This document shows positions 17,695 to 27,044 of a DNA stretch of 64,000 bases, one piece after another. This DNA comes from Trichothermofontia sp037445115 (GTDB lineage Bacteria; Cyanobacteriota; Cyanobacteriia; B231): NCBI GenBank assembly GCA_037445115.1, contig JBBILC010000007.1, forward strand, positions 1 through 64,000, read 5' to 3'. How positions within the stretch are numbered: position 1 is the first letter of the stretch; each line of letters begins with the position of its first letter. The position numbers and the translations under genes were made by a program. Below the pieces are notes generated by a model. The model ran no database searches. It worked only from the letters and a program-made list of their open reading frames with translations, and was not told where the DNA came from.

Positions 17695-18675
17695 TCAGCG
17701 TTGGCAGACTGGACAAAAGTGGCTCGATCGCCCCGCTAGACGAATACGTTGAATAGGGGTGCCACACACCCGACAGCCCTGCCCCGCCCGTCCATAGACC
17801 CTAGCCTCACCTCCGTAATTACCGTTCACCCCCGCCACACTGCGAAAATCGCTAATCGTTGTTCCACCCGCCGCGATCGACGCCTCTAGAACGGCCACGA
17901 TCGCCGTTCGCAAGCGATCGATCTGCTCCGGCTGAAGCCGAGCACAGGGGGTCGTGGGATGGATACCACTGATAAAAAGCGCCTCATCCGCATAAATATT
18001 GCCCACACCGGCCAGGAGGGTTTGATCCAGGAGGGCACTTTTGATTGGCCGTTGCCGACCCTGGAACTGCTGCTGGAGATAGGCAACGCTAAAGTCCGAG
18101 GAAAACGGCTCTGGTCCCAGGGCTTGTAACCCCGTTATGCACGACTCTGGCGGGCGATCGGGCGGTACCCACCATATCCGGCCAAAGGTACGACTATCCA
18201 CAAAGCGGAGATCTTGGCCATTGGCAAAGGTAAAACGCACACGGGTATGGGTCGGCAGCGGCTCAGCGCTTGGCACCCAGAGCAATTGCCCGGTCATGCG
18301 TAGATGAACCCCCAACCAACCAGCCGCGATCGACGTTGGGGGCGGTGTGGCTAGCCCCCAGGTCGCGGGTGACGATGCGGCGCGAGGGGAGGCAGGGGGT
18401 AAGGTTGCGGGTCGAGCTGCCCTTGCGCGGGGCGCGGTTGCCAAGGGTAGCGCTGTTGGGGATGAGGCCAGACGCACCAGTTGGCCGAGGAGATACTTGC
18501 CGCGCCGCTGCCAAGTCACGATCGTACAGCCCGTGATCCCCTGCAGAAATTCGGCTCCAGACGCTGGAGAGGCGATCGTCCGTTCCAGGAAAACCGCCCC
18601 TCCAACAATGACCTGCTCCCGCGTTACCTGATTGAGGCCCCGCTTAACGGTCTCAACCTCAGGCAGTTCGGGCAC
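17695..18675 (-). CDS. mutM: formamidopyrimidine-DNA glycosylase
   Basis: This base-excision repair enzyme removes 8-oxoguanine and FaPy lesions and has AP-lyase activity. The catalytic N-terminus PELPEVETV (Pro2, Glu3) is present, as are HLRMTGQ, GVGNIYADEALF and a C-terminal zinc finger (C-R-V-C ... C-P-V-C). It has 326 residues against the usual 270-290. The excess is an Ala/Pro/Ser/Thr-rich insert at about residues 70-115, immediately before GWLGVHLRMTG. The start lies three bases after the psaE stop, so the two are probably co-transcribed; a psaE-mutM pair is, to my knowledge, common in cyanobacteria. Confidence 0.95.
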   Translation of the reverse strand: MPELPEVETVKRGLNQVTREQVIVGGAVFLERTIASPASGAEFLQGITGCTIVTWQRRGKYLLGQLVRLASSPTALPLATAPRARAARPATLPPASPRAASSPATWGLATPPPTSIAAGWLGVHLRMTGQLLWVPSAEPLPTHTRVRFTFANGQDLRFVDSRTFGRIWWVPPDRPPESCITGLQALGPEPFSSDFSVAYLQQQFQGRQRPIKSALLDQTLLAGVGNIYADEALFISGIHPTTPCARLQPEQIDRLRTAIVAVLEASIAAGGTTISDFRSVAGVNGNYGGEARVYGRAGQGCRVCGTPIQRIRLAGRSSHFCPVCQR

Positions 18676-18678
18676 AGC

Positions 18679-18906
18679 TTATTTCTTACCCTTGGGGGCA
18701 GAAACTTCCACGAGTTCGCTTTCAGCAAAGTTGTTGGTGTTCACACCACCAGCGCTGCCACTGAAGCCGTTGTAGTTCACCCCGTCGAAGCGAACAATCA
18801 CCGGATAGCGGATACCGCTGGTGTCTACCGAGACCACCGTACCCACATCGTTGTACCAGTACGACTCTTTGCGGAGAATCCGGACCTTAGAACCACGTTG
18901 AACCAT
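18679..18906 (-). CDS. psaE: photosystem I subunit IV
   Basis: This 75-residue stromal-side PSI subunit has an SH3-like fold and helps ferredoxin docking and cyclic electron flow. The family signature is clear: MVQRGSKVRILRKESYWYND, then RYPVIVRFDGVNYNG and a C-terminal NNFAESEL. It is slightly longer than some homologues because of a Gly/Asn loop (GSAGGVNTNN) and a Lys-rich tail. A GGAAAG motif precedes the ATG. About 240 bases upstream are free of genes and should hold its promoter. It is followed closely by mutM. Confidence 0.97.
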   Translation of the reverse strand: MVQRGSKVRILRKESYWYNDVGTVVSVDTSGIRYPVIVRFDGVNYNGFSGSAGGVNTNNFAESELVEVSAPKGKK

Positions 18907-19149
18907 GAGTGCTTTCCTTATATATGATTCAAAACGTTAACCAACTCGTTAAGCAACGACTTAGTTGTTCTCAAGCGTACTATCCTGACCGGTCCTCTAA
19001 CGCACTCGTAATTTTAAGTTTTGTGACTAAAATCCTAGCCAACACCAATGGCAAAGCTAGACAGCACCAACTGTCCAGCCATTGGAAGAATGGGTCAAAT
19101 TGGGCGGGCGATCGCTAATAGGGGTAGTCCCAGCGAGAGAGGACGGGCC

Positions 19150-19875
19150 TCAACCAGCCGTTTCTGCCGTTTCTGCCGTCTCTCCTACCGCCTTAATCAC
19201 CTCAATCCCGTGTTCTTCCAGGATCACCACAGGACTGGGAAACTGGTTGGCCTCAATACGCTTCACTAACACCCTGCCATTGGCAACCCGTTGCCCAGCC
19301 ACCACATAGCGGCTAGTGGCCTCGTTGGGGGCCTGAATAATCGCACGGGGAACATCCCCCACCTGCACAACCCCCGTAACCTCAACCGCTCTCGCCAAAT
19401 CCGGTTGGGGACCCAGTGGAGCCGTCGGAAAGGGGCTAACCCCACCGGGTGAACCCGGGAACCCAGGGGTACCAGGGGTCGGAAAGGGAGGGGGCGTTGG
19501 GGCAGTCCCTCCCCCGTCTGGCGGCGGGACGATGGGAACCGGAGGTTCCGGGGGTTGCGTGACGGAAACCTGAATCCCAACAGTTTGGGTACTCGCAAAG
19601 GGATCGGTTCGCCCTGAGCGGATCTGCTGCAGGCGTTCAACCGGATTGACAACGGGGACCAACCCCTCAATGCCTGGGCTGGCGGGGGCCACAACTGGCT
19701 CAGCAAAGGGGACGCCAGGGGCGGCTGGGGCTGGGGCCGGAACGGCAGGTGGAGCCGTGGGGGAAGGGCTAGCCGTAGCGGTTTCGTCGGGGATCTCTTC
19801 GACTGGGGTACAGGCCGCGATCGTCAGCAATGCCAACCCGCCAACCAGCCCCGATGCAACACGGTGTGAACGCAT
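19150..19875 (-). CDS. proline-rich lipoprotein, possible PilP-like domain
   Basis: The ATG at 19875 follows GGGAGAAG and is preferred over the longer frame to 19920. The 241-residue product has a signal peptide with lipobox LTIAAC, then a long Pro/Thr/Ala-rich linker (about residues 20-165), and a compact C-terminal domain with VQVGDVPRAIIQAP, SRYVVAGQRV and GRVLVKRIE. This domain, common in cyanobacteria, resembles the PilP-type pilus assembly fold, but that is a loose match. It lies downstream of sigF on the same strand, and SigF controls pili in Synechocystis, which is suggestive only. Confidence 0.6.
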   Translation of the reverse strand: MRSHRVASGLVGGLALLTIAACTPVEEIPDETATASPSPTAPPAVPAPAPAAPGVPFAEPVVAPASPGIEGLVPVVNPVERLQQIRSGRTDPFASTQTVGIQVSVTQPPEPPVPIVPPPDGGGTAPTPPPFPTPGTPGFPGSPGGVSPFPTAPLGPQPDLARAVEVTGVVQVGDVPRAIIQAPNEATSRYVVAGQRVANGRVLVKRIEANQFPSPVVILEEHGIEVIKAVGETAETAETAG

Positions 19876-20054
19876 AACCACTCTTCTCCCAGGTGAAACG
19901 TCTAGAATGATTTTCGGCAACCTAACGCTCCGCTCACCCGCCTAGAGCTGCCGGAATAGCCATGCCCAGCACCGGGGGAAGCACTTTGGAACGAAGCCCT
20001 TGACAGGTTGTAAAAACCAGTTACTATAGACGATTCTAGACTGAGATAAAGGGG

Positions 20055-20843
20055 TTAGTCATCCGCACCCTTCATAATTTTCTTCAAGGCTTCCAGGCCG
20101 CGCTTGACATGGCGCGACACGGTGACGGAACTGACCCCCAGCCGCTCAGCAGTTTCCTTCTGGGTTAAATCGTAGAGAAAGACGAATTCCAACACATCAC
20201 GGGTACGTTCTTCGATCTTGGCTAATGCCTGCTGGAGGCGAATTCGGTCTTCTTGGGCCAGTTGGAAACTGCGGCACCGATGATCGGGAATTAGATCGCC
20301 CAGGGATGTAGCCCCTTCTACTTCATCGCGCACAGGCGCATCCAGGCTGAGCAGGGCGCGGTTCTGCTTGGCCAACTTGATCTCCTGCCATTCGGCCAGA
20401 CTGATCTCTAGAGCCTCGGCAATTTCCGTATCGCTAGGATGGCGTCCTAGGTCTTGCTGCAAGGCTTGGGTCACCCAGACGGCCTGTCGTTGCAGGGCCA
20501 CCCAGCGGCGGGGGATACGCATGGGGGTGCCCCGATCCCGCAGGTAGTGCTGAATCTCGCCCCGAATGTAGGGGATCGCAAAGGAGCTGAAGGCATGGCC
20601 CCGTGCCATATCAAACCGTTCGATCGCCCGCATCAGGCCGATACACCCAACCTGCACCAGATCTTCGTAGCTTTCCGTGCACTGGTTGAGCCAGTGATGG
20701 GCCTCCCGGCGCACTAATCCATAGTTCAGATGGGTTAACCGGTTCCGCAATTCGGGCGAGGGCGAGGCCTGGTACTCGCGCAGTAATTGCAGGGTCTCGT
20801 TTTTGAGATTGCTGGTCACGGCATTAGAAACAGCACTAGGCAT
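20055..20843 (-). CDS. sigF: RNA polymerase sigma factor SigF (group 3)
   Basis: This 262-residue sigma-70 family protein has region 2 (YEDLVQVGCIGLMRAIERFD), region 3 (around IPRRWVALQRQ and HPSDTEIAEAL) and region 4 with a helix-turn-helix (LTQKETAERLGVSSVTVSRH). The length and the lack of region 1.1 place it with SigB/SigF-type alternative sigma factors. In Synechocystis SigF drives pilin and motility genes; here the target genes are unknown. A 475-base gene-free region lies upstream. The first in-frame ATG of the open frame fits the family length. Confidence 0.9.
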   Translation of the reverse strand: MPSAVSNAVTSNLKNETLQLLREYQASPSPELRNRLTHLNYGLVRREAHHWLNQCTESYEDLVQVGCIGLMRAIERFDMARGHAFSSFAIPYIRGEIQHYLRDRGTPMRIPRRWVALQRQAVWVTQALQQDLGRHPSDTEIAEALEISLAEWQEIKLAKQNRALLSLDAPVRDEVEGATSLGDLIPDHRCRSFQLAQEDRIRLQQALAKIEERTRDVLEFVFLYDLTQKETAERLGVSSVTVSRHVKRGLEALKKIMKGADD

Positions 20844-21318
20844 GGCAAACCCCAGAATTCCTGTTTTACTAGCTTAATGGCATCTTTGTCGGTTTGAACG
20901 CGCTAAAGATGCTGATACCGTGCACCCTGTCGAACATCGTCTCAAACACAGGTCAGGTGTGATCGCAGGCTAGCGACTGCTGGGGACATTGAAGCACCAC
21001 CATCAGCCTGTTTTCGGCGTCGGCCTTGTCCTGTCTTGCCTTCCCACGGGGATTGGATAGCTCATAAACCGATCTGATTGACGCCATCTCGGCAACTGAT
21101 CGCCTGTGCTCGTTACCCCTGTGTGTGGCTAACCCCTGATGAAACCGATATCCAGATTACCTAATAACTTACATACTCTGCTTAATGACTCGACACAGCC
21201 AACTAAGCCGGTACTTGATGGAATCTTTATTACAGGTTAGACAGATCTCTTGATGAACCTCAACAGCGTTTTCACGGAAGTTCATAAAGAGCGGGGCAGT
21301 TGGCCAGAGGGCGAGAGG
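20844..21318. other. intergenic region upstream of sigF
   Basis: This 475-base gap contains no plausible gene, strong hairpin or repeat that I can see. It must hold the sigF promoter. Confidence 0.35.
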
Positions 21319-21849
21319 TCAGGCCAGGCGATCGCTGGGCGGTTCCAGGGTGGTTGCTAATTCGGCTACAGTCAGGGTCTCATAGGGTTCAAATGGCTGA
21401 TGAATCCAGGGATTGTCGGCAAAGTCTTGGACATAGTAGTCAGGCTTGATCACAGAGCAGTGCTTATACCACAGGACAGCCGTGCGCATCTCATCGATAT
21501 AGAAGCCGTACTGGCGATCGAGCCAGGTCAGGGTTTTTTGTAACGTGATCCCCGAATCAACCAGGTCATCGACGATTAACACCCGACTACCCAAATTGGC
21601 CGTGGTCATCGTCAGGTCGCGACCAAAGGTAATCGAACCGTGCACCTGATTGTTAGGCCCTCCATAGGAGGCCGTTGCCAAAATTGCGAGGGGTTGCCGG
21701 AAGAGGCGCGAAAGAATATCCCCCACGCGCAAGCCGCCCTTGGCAAGGCACACAATTTGGTTAAACTCCCATTGGGACTGGTGGATCTGGATGGCTAGGG
21801 CTTCGATCGTGCGGTAGTAGTCCGACCAGGACACGTAGAAATTTGACAT
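21319..21849 (-). CDS. phosphoribosyltransferase family protein
   Basis: This 176-residue type I PRTase-fold protein has the PRPP-binding loop VLIVDDLVDSGITL (about residues 88-101), a VCLAKGGLRVGDILSR stretch near the N-terminus and a C-terminal YVQDFADNPWIHQPFE similar to xanthine/hypoxanthine-guanine PRTases. It probably salvages a purine base using PRPP, but PRTase-fold regulators look similar, so the substrate is open. It stands alone between sigF and a divergent transporter. Confidence 0.82.
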   Translation of the reverse strand: MSNFYVSWSDYYRTIEALAIQIHQSQWEFNQIVCLAKGGLRVGDILSRLFRQPLAILATASYGGPNNQVHGSITFGRDLTMTTANLGSRVLIVDDLVDSGITLQKTLTWLDRQYGFYIDEMRTAVLWYKHCSVIKPDYYVQDFADNPWIHQPFEPYETLTVAELATTLEPPSDRLA

Positions 21850-22119
21850 GGCAGTTGGCAGCAGGTCTGAGTAGGGCGGATGCTCGTAGGGAGATTAGCA
21901 CAGGGAGATGGGCACAGGGACCCCCGTTGGGCACTAGAATGCCCCCGTGGGTAGTCGTATCGGTTAAGGTTACGATCGTTCAACTCGTGCCACACCCCTC
22001 GATCCTCGTCCCCCTATTTTCCCCGGCCTGTCAACGGGTCTTCCAGGTACAACCGCCGATGCGGGATCGGGCCAGGATCTACGCACCACTCCCCCCCTTT
22101 CCCTTGCTGACCCATCATC

Positions 22120-23503
22120 ATGCCTGAACCTTCATCCCCGGTCCGTTCTGAACCCATCCACCCCTCCGAAAAACTCAGCCTGAGTACTAAATTGGCCTAT
22201 GGAGCCGGGGATCTGGGACCCGCGATCGCGGCCAATATTCTCATCTTTTTCCTATTTATTTTTCTGACGGAGGTGGCCGGATTACCAGCCGGGATCGCGG
22301 GCAGTATTTTGTTGATTGGCAATCTTTGGGATGCGATTAATGACCCAATGGTGGGGGTATTGACCGATCGCACCCAGACTCGCTGGGGACGCCGCCGTCC
22401 CTGGATTTTATTCGGGGCGATTCCCTTTGGGCTGACCTTTATTGCCCAATGGCTGGTGCCCTTTCCCGGCCAAACCAGTTGGCTAGTGGCCTATTACATT
22501 GCGATCGCGCTGCTGTTTAACACCTTCTATACCGCCGTTAACCTGCCCTACACGGCACTCACCCCCGAACTCACCCAGGATTACGACGAGCGCACCAGTC
22601 TGAATAACTTTCGCTTTGCCTTCTCGATCGGGGGCAGTTTACTATCCGGCGTCCTGCATCCCATCATTCTCGATCGCTTTGCTGACAATCCCCCCTTGGG
22701 CTGGTTCGTCGCCAGCCTCTTCTGGGCCGTTCTGGCGGTCATTCCCCTATTCTGGTGTTTTTTGGGCACCCGTGAACGCTACACCAACACGAGCGAATCC
22801 CTGCCAATCCTGCGCCAATTTCAGGTAGCCCTGCGCAATCGCCCCTACCTATTTGTAGTCGGCATCTACCTGTTTTCCTGGCTGGCCGTTCAGGTCACGG
22901 CCAGCATTATTCCGGTTTACATTCGCTTTTGGATGGGGCTACCGAATACCTGGACCGGGTTTACGATTTTGGCTGTCCAGGGAACGGCTCTGGTCATGCT
23001 GTTTGTCTGGAACCAGGTCAGTCGGCGCACCGGGAAAAAGCTGGTCTATGGCCTGGGGATGGGCTGTTGGTTGCTGGCCCAATTGGGTTTGTTTGCCCTG
23101 CAACCGGGTCAGACGGGGATGATGCTGTTTTTGGGCGTCCTGGCGGGGGTGGGGGTCTCCACCGCTTACCTGATCCCCTGAATTGGATGAACTGCAAACA
23201 GGACAGCGGCGGGAAGGCATTTTCTATGGCCTCATCTCCCTGTTGCAAAAAATTGGGCGCGGCCTGGGACTGTTTCTCGTGGGGCAGGCATTGGAATGGT
23301 CCGGTTACCAGGGTACCCTGAGCGTACAACCGGAAAGCGCCCTGCAAGCCATCCGGATTGCGATCGGTCCCCTGCCTGCGATCTACCTGATCCTGGGCCT
23401 GATCCTGGCTTACTTTTACCCCCTCACGCGGGAAGTTCATGCTGAAATTCTGCTGAAATTACAAGAACGTCGCCAAGCCCAGGCTGCCCCCCCCCAGGAA
23501 TAA
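22120..23503 (+). pseudogene. GPH-family sugar/cation symporter, broken by a frameshift
   Basis: The first 353 codons encode a MelB-like (glycoside-pentoside-hexuronide:cation) transporter with about ten membrane segments. DPMVGVLTDRTQTRWGRRRPW is the classic N-terminal loop. The frame stops at 23179-23181 directly after AYLIP. The protein then continues in another frame from about 23174 (ELDELQTGQRREGIFYGLI) for more than 100 codons. In intact relatives about eight residues, typically a Trp and a PDVI-like motif, separate these parts, so a deletion of roughly 23-26 bases has occurred. Either this is a recent pseudogene or an assembly error; the rest of both halves is well preserved. Confidence 0.8.
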
Positions 23504-23542
23504 TAGACAATCCATAACGCACAATAAATTTAGATCGCTACT

Positions 23543-23679
23543 CCTAGTGGAACGTCAAGTTTAAAATGAGAGGCTCTCGACCAGCTCACCGAACGGATTA
23601 ATCCCGCTCACCCTGCGCCTGTCGAAGAGGCTTGGAGCCTATTTGCAACCCATCACTTTAGGGCTGACAGACCACTAGA
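23543..23679 (+). mobile_element. MITE-like element, family 2, copy D
   Basis: The ends are CTAGTGGAACGTCA and TGACAGACCACTAG (inverted). The interior carries the CCTGTCGAAG-type motif and matches the reverse complement of 27950-28086. It lies between the broken transporter and surE. The 14-base sequence TAGATCGCTACTCC occurs on both sides (23531-23544 and 23676-23689). Confidence 0.8.
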
Positions 23680-23711
23680 TCGCTACTCCACCCGATAAAC
23701 TCCGATTCTTC

Positions 23712-24599
23712 ATGCGCTTGTTAATTAGTAACGACGATGGCATTTTTGCGATGGGCATTCGCATCCTCGCCAATACCCTAGCGGCAGCAGGCCATGAGGT
23801 CATGGTGGTCTGTCCCGATCGCGAACGATCGGCCACGGGACACGGCCTCACCCTGCATAAACCCATTCGCGCTGAAATCATTGAGTCAATTTTCCATCCG
23901 GCGGTGACAGCCTGGGCCTGTTCCGGCACCCCCTCTGACTGTGTGAAACTGGCGATCGGTGCCCTGTGTGATCCGCTGCCCGATTTCGTTTTGTCAGGAA
24001 TTAATCACGGTGCGAACTTAGGCACCGATATTCTCTACTCCGGCACCGTGTCGGCGGCAATGGAGGGGGTGATTGAAGGGGATATTCCCAGCATTGCCCT
24101 GAGTCTGGCCAACTATCCCCACCCAGGAACCGCGATCGCGGCTTCAGAACACCCGGCCAATCATCCCTTTCAGCCCGCAGCCTACTTTGCCCTTTCCCTG
24201 CTCCAGGCCCTCCAGGCCCACCCCTTGCCGGAGGCACTGCTGCTCAACGTCAATATTCCCGCCATCCCAGCGGATCAGATCGCCGGGGTAACGATCGCCC
24301 GCCAGTGTAAGCGGCGCTATCGCAACTTATTCGAGAAACGGCTTGATCCGAGGGGTAAAACCTATTATTGGCTAGCGGGTGAAATCATCGAAGAGCAGGA
24401 GATGGCCTCCCAACAGACGGCAGCCTTGGCCAACCTGCCGATCGATGTCCGGGCGATCGCGCAGCACTACATCACCCTCACCCCCTTGAGCCTCGATCTC
24501 ACCCTACCGAGCCAATTTGACCTCCTCCAAACCACGCTGCCCCACTTCGGAAAACATCTCTCTTGGTCACCCCCGGATGCCACTTTTGGTAGCCATTAG
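23712..24599 (+). CDS. surE: 5'/3'-nucleotidase SurE
   Basis: This metal-dependent phosphatase hydrolyses nucleoside monophosphates. The N-terminal metal site LISNDDG (D8, D9) is intact, as are VVCPDRERSATGHG, SGINHGANLGTDILYSGTVSAA and the C-terminal DVRAIAQHYITLTPL. It has 295 residues, some 30 more than the usual 250-265, with extra Ala/His/Pro-rich sequence around residues 138-160. The ATG is 32 bases past the adjacent MITE-like element, so that element contributes to its promoter region. Confidence 0.93.
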   Translation: MRLLISNDDGIFAMGIRILANTLAAAGHEVMVVCPDRERSATGHGLTLHKPIRAEIIESIFHPAVTAWACSGTPSDCVKLAIGALCDPLPDFVLSGINHGANLGTDILYSGTVSAAMEGVIEGDIPSIALSLANYPHPGTAIAASEHPANHPFQPAAYFALSLLQALQAHPLPEALLLNVNIPAIPADQIAGVTIARQCKRRYRNLFEKRLDPRGKTYYWLAGEIIEEQEMASQQTAALANLPIDVRAIAQHYITLTPLSLDLTLPSQFDLLQTTLPHFGKHLSWSPPDATFGSH

Positions 24600-24904
24600 C
24601 GATCGGCCCCCACCCCAATGGGAAAAATTCGCCCGTTCCCGGATCTGCACTCTGGAAATTGCTATATGATGGGAGCAAGACAACCACGCAAGTGGGATAT
24701 CCCCAACCCCCAGACTCGTGTTAGTTTGGGTGCTAGCATCTGCTAAGTTCCCTACGAATGGCTCCGGATTGTGATGGAAGCTCCAGAGACAGTCTTCATC
24801 GCTATTCAGACGGATCTGATCCGCGATCTACATCCCAGGTTTGGCGAGTGAGGATAATAATGAGCTTTGCAACCAAGCCCTGAGGAAATCCTGCAATAAC
24901 ACCC
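24600..24904. other. intergenic region
   Basis: These 305 bases between surE and the metallo-hydrolase show no convincing gene or known RNA. Confidence 0.3.
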
Positions 24905-25807
24905 ATGATTGACATGCGAGATCACTTCTCAGTTCACTTCTGGGGCGTCAGGGGGAGTATACCCTGTCCAGGTCCTGAGACAGTTCGTTACGGTGGTAAC
25001 ACCCCCTGTGTGGAAATGCGCGTTGGGGGGCATCGCTTGATTTTTGACGGGGGAACCGGGTTACGGGTTCTCGGCCAGGAATTACTGCGGCAGATGCCCG
25101 TGGAAGCGCATATGTTCTTTACCCACTCCCACTGGGACCACATTCAGGGTTTTCCCTTCTTTGTTCCTGCCTTTATCAAGGGCAATCGCTTCCATATCTA
25201 CGGGGCGAAGGCTCCCAATAACGTCACGATCGAGCAACGCCTGATTGATCAGATGTTACACCCCAATTTTCCCGTGCCCCTGCGGGCGATGGGGGCAGAG
25301 TTGCAATTCCACGATATTGACGTGGGCGAAACCATTCAGATTGATGATGTGCGGGTGGAAAGTGCCCTCCTGAATCATCCTGGTGAAGCCGTCGGCTATC
25401 GGATCAACTGGCGCGATCATGCGGTGGCCTATGCCACAGATACCGAACATTTCCCTAACCTATTGGATGAGAATGTGATCAAGCTGGCCCGTCGTGCCGA
25501 TGTCCTGATCTACGATGCCACCTATACCGATGAAGAATACTACTCGGAAAAAACCAGCAAGGTCGGTTGGGGGCATTCCACTTGGCAGGAGGCCATTCGG
25601 GTAGCAGAGGCCGCCCAGGTGGAGCAGTTAATTATCTTCCACCATGATCCCCTTCATAATGATGAGTTCCTGGATCGGGTTGGCCATCTGGCGGCGAAAC
25701 ATTTCCCGAATACTTTGATGGCACGGGAAGGGCTGGAGATCCGGTTAGCCCCCTCACGCGCGGCGGTACACCCGCAGACCGAGCGGCTAACGGTTGAAAC
25801 CTCCTGA
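24905..25807 (+). CDS. metallo-beta-lactamase fold hydrolase
   Basis: This 300-residue MBL-fold protein has the FTHSHWDHIQGFPFF metal motif (HxHxDH type), a downstream ATDTEH segment with a metal-binding Asp, and the terminal His in LIIFHHDPLH. The start HFWGVRGSIPCPGPETVRYGGNTPC is characteristic of a subgroup near RNase Z and cyclic-nucleotide phosphodiesterase-like proteins. The exact substrate cannot be read from the sequence. The start may instead be the ATG three codons later (24914). It is followed by ribF after 33 bases. Confidence 0.82.
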   Translation: MIDMRDHFSVHFWGVRGSIPCPGPETVRYGGNTPCVEMRVGGHRLIFDGGTGLRVLGQELLRQMPVEAHMFFTHSHWDHIQGFPFFVPAFIKGNRFHIYGAKAPNNVTIEQRLIDQMLHPNFPVPLRAMGAELQFHDIDVGETIQIDDVRVESALLNHPGEAVGYRINWRDHAVAYATDTEHFPNLLDENVIKLARRADVLIYDATYTDEEYYSEKTSKVGWGHSTWQEAIRVAEAAQVEQLIIFHHDPLHNDEFLDRVGHLAAKHFPNTLMAREGLEIRLAPSRAAVHPQTERLTVETS

Positions 25808-25840
25808 GCAGTGCCTTCCATTTGTGTCAAACTGTAAAGC

Positions 25841-26884
25841 GTGTGGGTTACTGCGTCACTGACTACGATTTTAACGCCGACGGCGATCGCTCTTGGGAAT
25901 TTCGATGGCGTTCACCGTGGGCATTGTCAGGTGATCCGCCCCGTTTTGCCCCGACAGCCCCTACGCCAAACGACGGCGGTGAATGAAGATGTGGGGCTAA
26001 CCCTCGGTGTAGCGCCGGACTGGAATCCGGTCAACGATGGCCAGGGGGCGATCGTCCCTCAGTCCTATCCAACCGTGGTTACCTTTGATCCCCATCCCCA
26101 AGCCTTTTTTAGCCAGATCGATCGGCCTTTGCTCACCCCATTAGCGGAAAAACGCCTGTTGTTGCAAGCACTGGGGGTGGCCCAACTGGTGCTGTTGCCC
26201 TTCGATCGCCACCTCGCCAGCCTTGCGCCAGCGGATTTTGTGGAAACGATTTTGATCCAGCACCTCCAGGCCCGCCATATTAGCGTTGGTGAAGATTTTC
26301 GCTTTGGGTGTCAGCGGGCGGGGACAGCCCTGGATCTGCGTCAATTGGCGGCTAAGTATGGCGTGAGCGTGACAATCGTGCCGAACCAAACCTCCCAGGA
26401 GCAGCGCATCAGTAGCTCCATGATTCGGACAGCCCTAGAGGCGGGCGATATTCCTCAGGCTAACCGTTTACTGGGGCGACCCTATCATCTGTGGGGTAGG
26501 GTGGTTCCGGGCCAGCAACTGGGGCGAACCCTGGGGTTCCCGACGGCCAATCTTCAAGTCGATACCACCAAGTTCTTACCCCGGTGGGGGGTTTACAGCG
26601 TTTGGGTGTGTCCGGCGACGGCGATCGGGGAGCCATTGCCCCAAGCCCAGCGGCAGGCAGGGGTGATGAATATTGGGTGCCGACCAACCATAGACGGTCA
26701 GCAACAAACGATCGAGGTGCATTTGTTAGATTGGTCTGGGGATCTCTATGGCCAAACCCTGCGGGTAGACCTAGAGGCATTCCTGCGTCCAGAGCAACGC
26801 TTTGGCAGTGTGGCGGATCTGAGTGCTCAGATTCATGCGGATTGTCAAGCGGCTCGGGCGATGCTGCTGGGGCCAGCGGCCTGA
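25841..26884 (+). CDS. ribF: bifunctional riboflavin kinase/FAD synthetase
   Basis: This enzyme converts riboflavin to FMN and then FAD. The nucleotidyltransferase half has ALGNFDGVHRGH, VVTFDPHPQAFF, GEDFRFG and ISSSMIR. The kinase half starts around residue 208 (GRVVPGQQLGRTLGFPTANL) and includes GVMNIGCRPT and EVHLLDW. It has 347 residues against about 310, because about 30 residues are inserted after the GH motif (roughly residues 31-75), giving a Pro/Gln/Asn-rich loop. The start codon is GTG. It is the second gene after the metallo-hydrolase and may share its transcript. Confidence 0.93.
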   Translation: MWVTASLTTILTPTAIALGNFDGVHRGHCQVIRPVLPRQPLRQTTAVNEDVGLTLGVAPDWNPVNDGQGAIVPQSYPTVVTFDPHPQAFFSQIDRPLLTPLAEKRLLLQALGVAQLVLLPFDRHLASLAPADFVETILIQHLQARHISVGEDFRFGCQRAGTALDLRQLAAKYGVSVTIVPNQTSQEQRISSSMIRTALEAGDIPQANRLLGRPYHLWGRVVPGQQLGRTLGFPTANLQVDTTKFLPRWGVYSVWVCPATAIGEPLPQAQRQAGVMNIGCRPTIDGQQQTIEVHLLDWSGDLYGQTLRVDLEAFLRPEQRFGSVADLSAQIHADCQAARAMLLGPAA

Positions 26885-27044
26885 TCGGGCTGAATGGGGG
26901 GATGGGGGTTGCCGTGATGCCCACCTGGAACTCTGTCGGCCCTGCCAGAGTTCCACCCGCACCTGAGCTGGTTCGCATCGGCGGTTTCTGGCTGGCGGGT
27001 TTCTTGTGGATTATTTGTTGTTGATTTTCGGGATCAAATTTCCT

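Noticed and set aside
17526..17756. 76-residue plus-strand frame near mutM
   Set aside because: It overlaps the mutM 3' end and shows no domain features.
24660..24900. Possible riboswitch upstream of the metallo-hydrolase
   Set aside because: No known aptamer consensus could be matched by eye.
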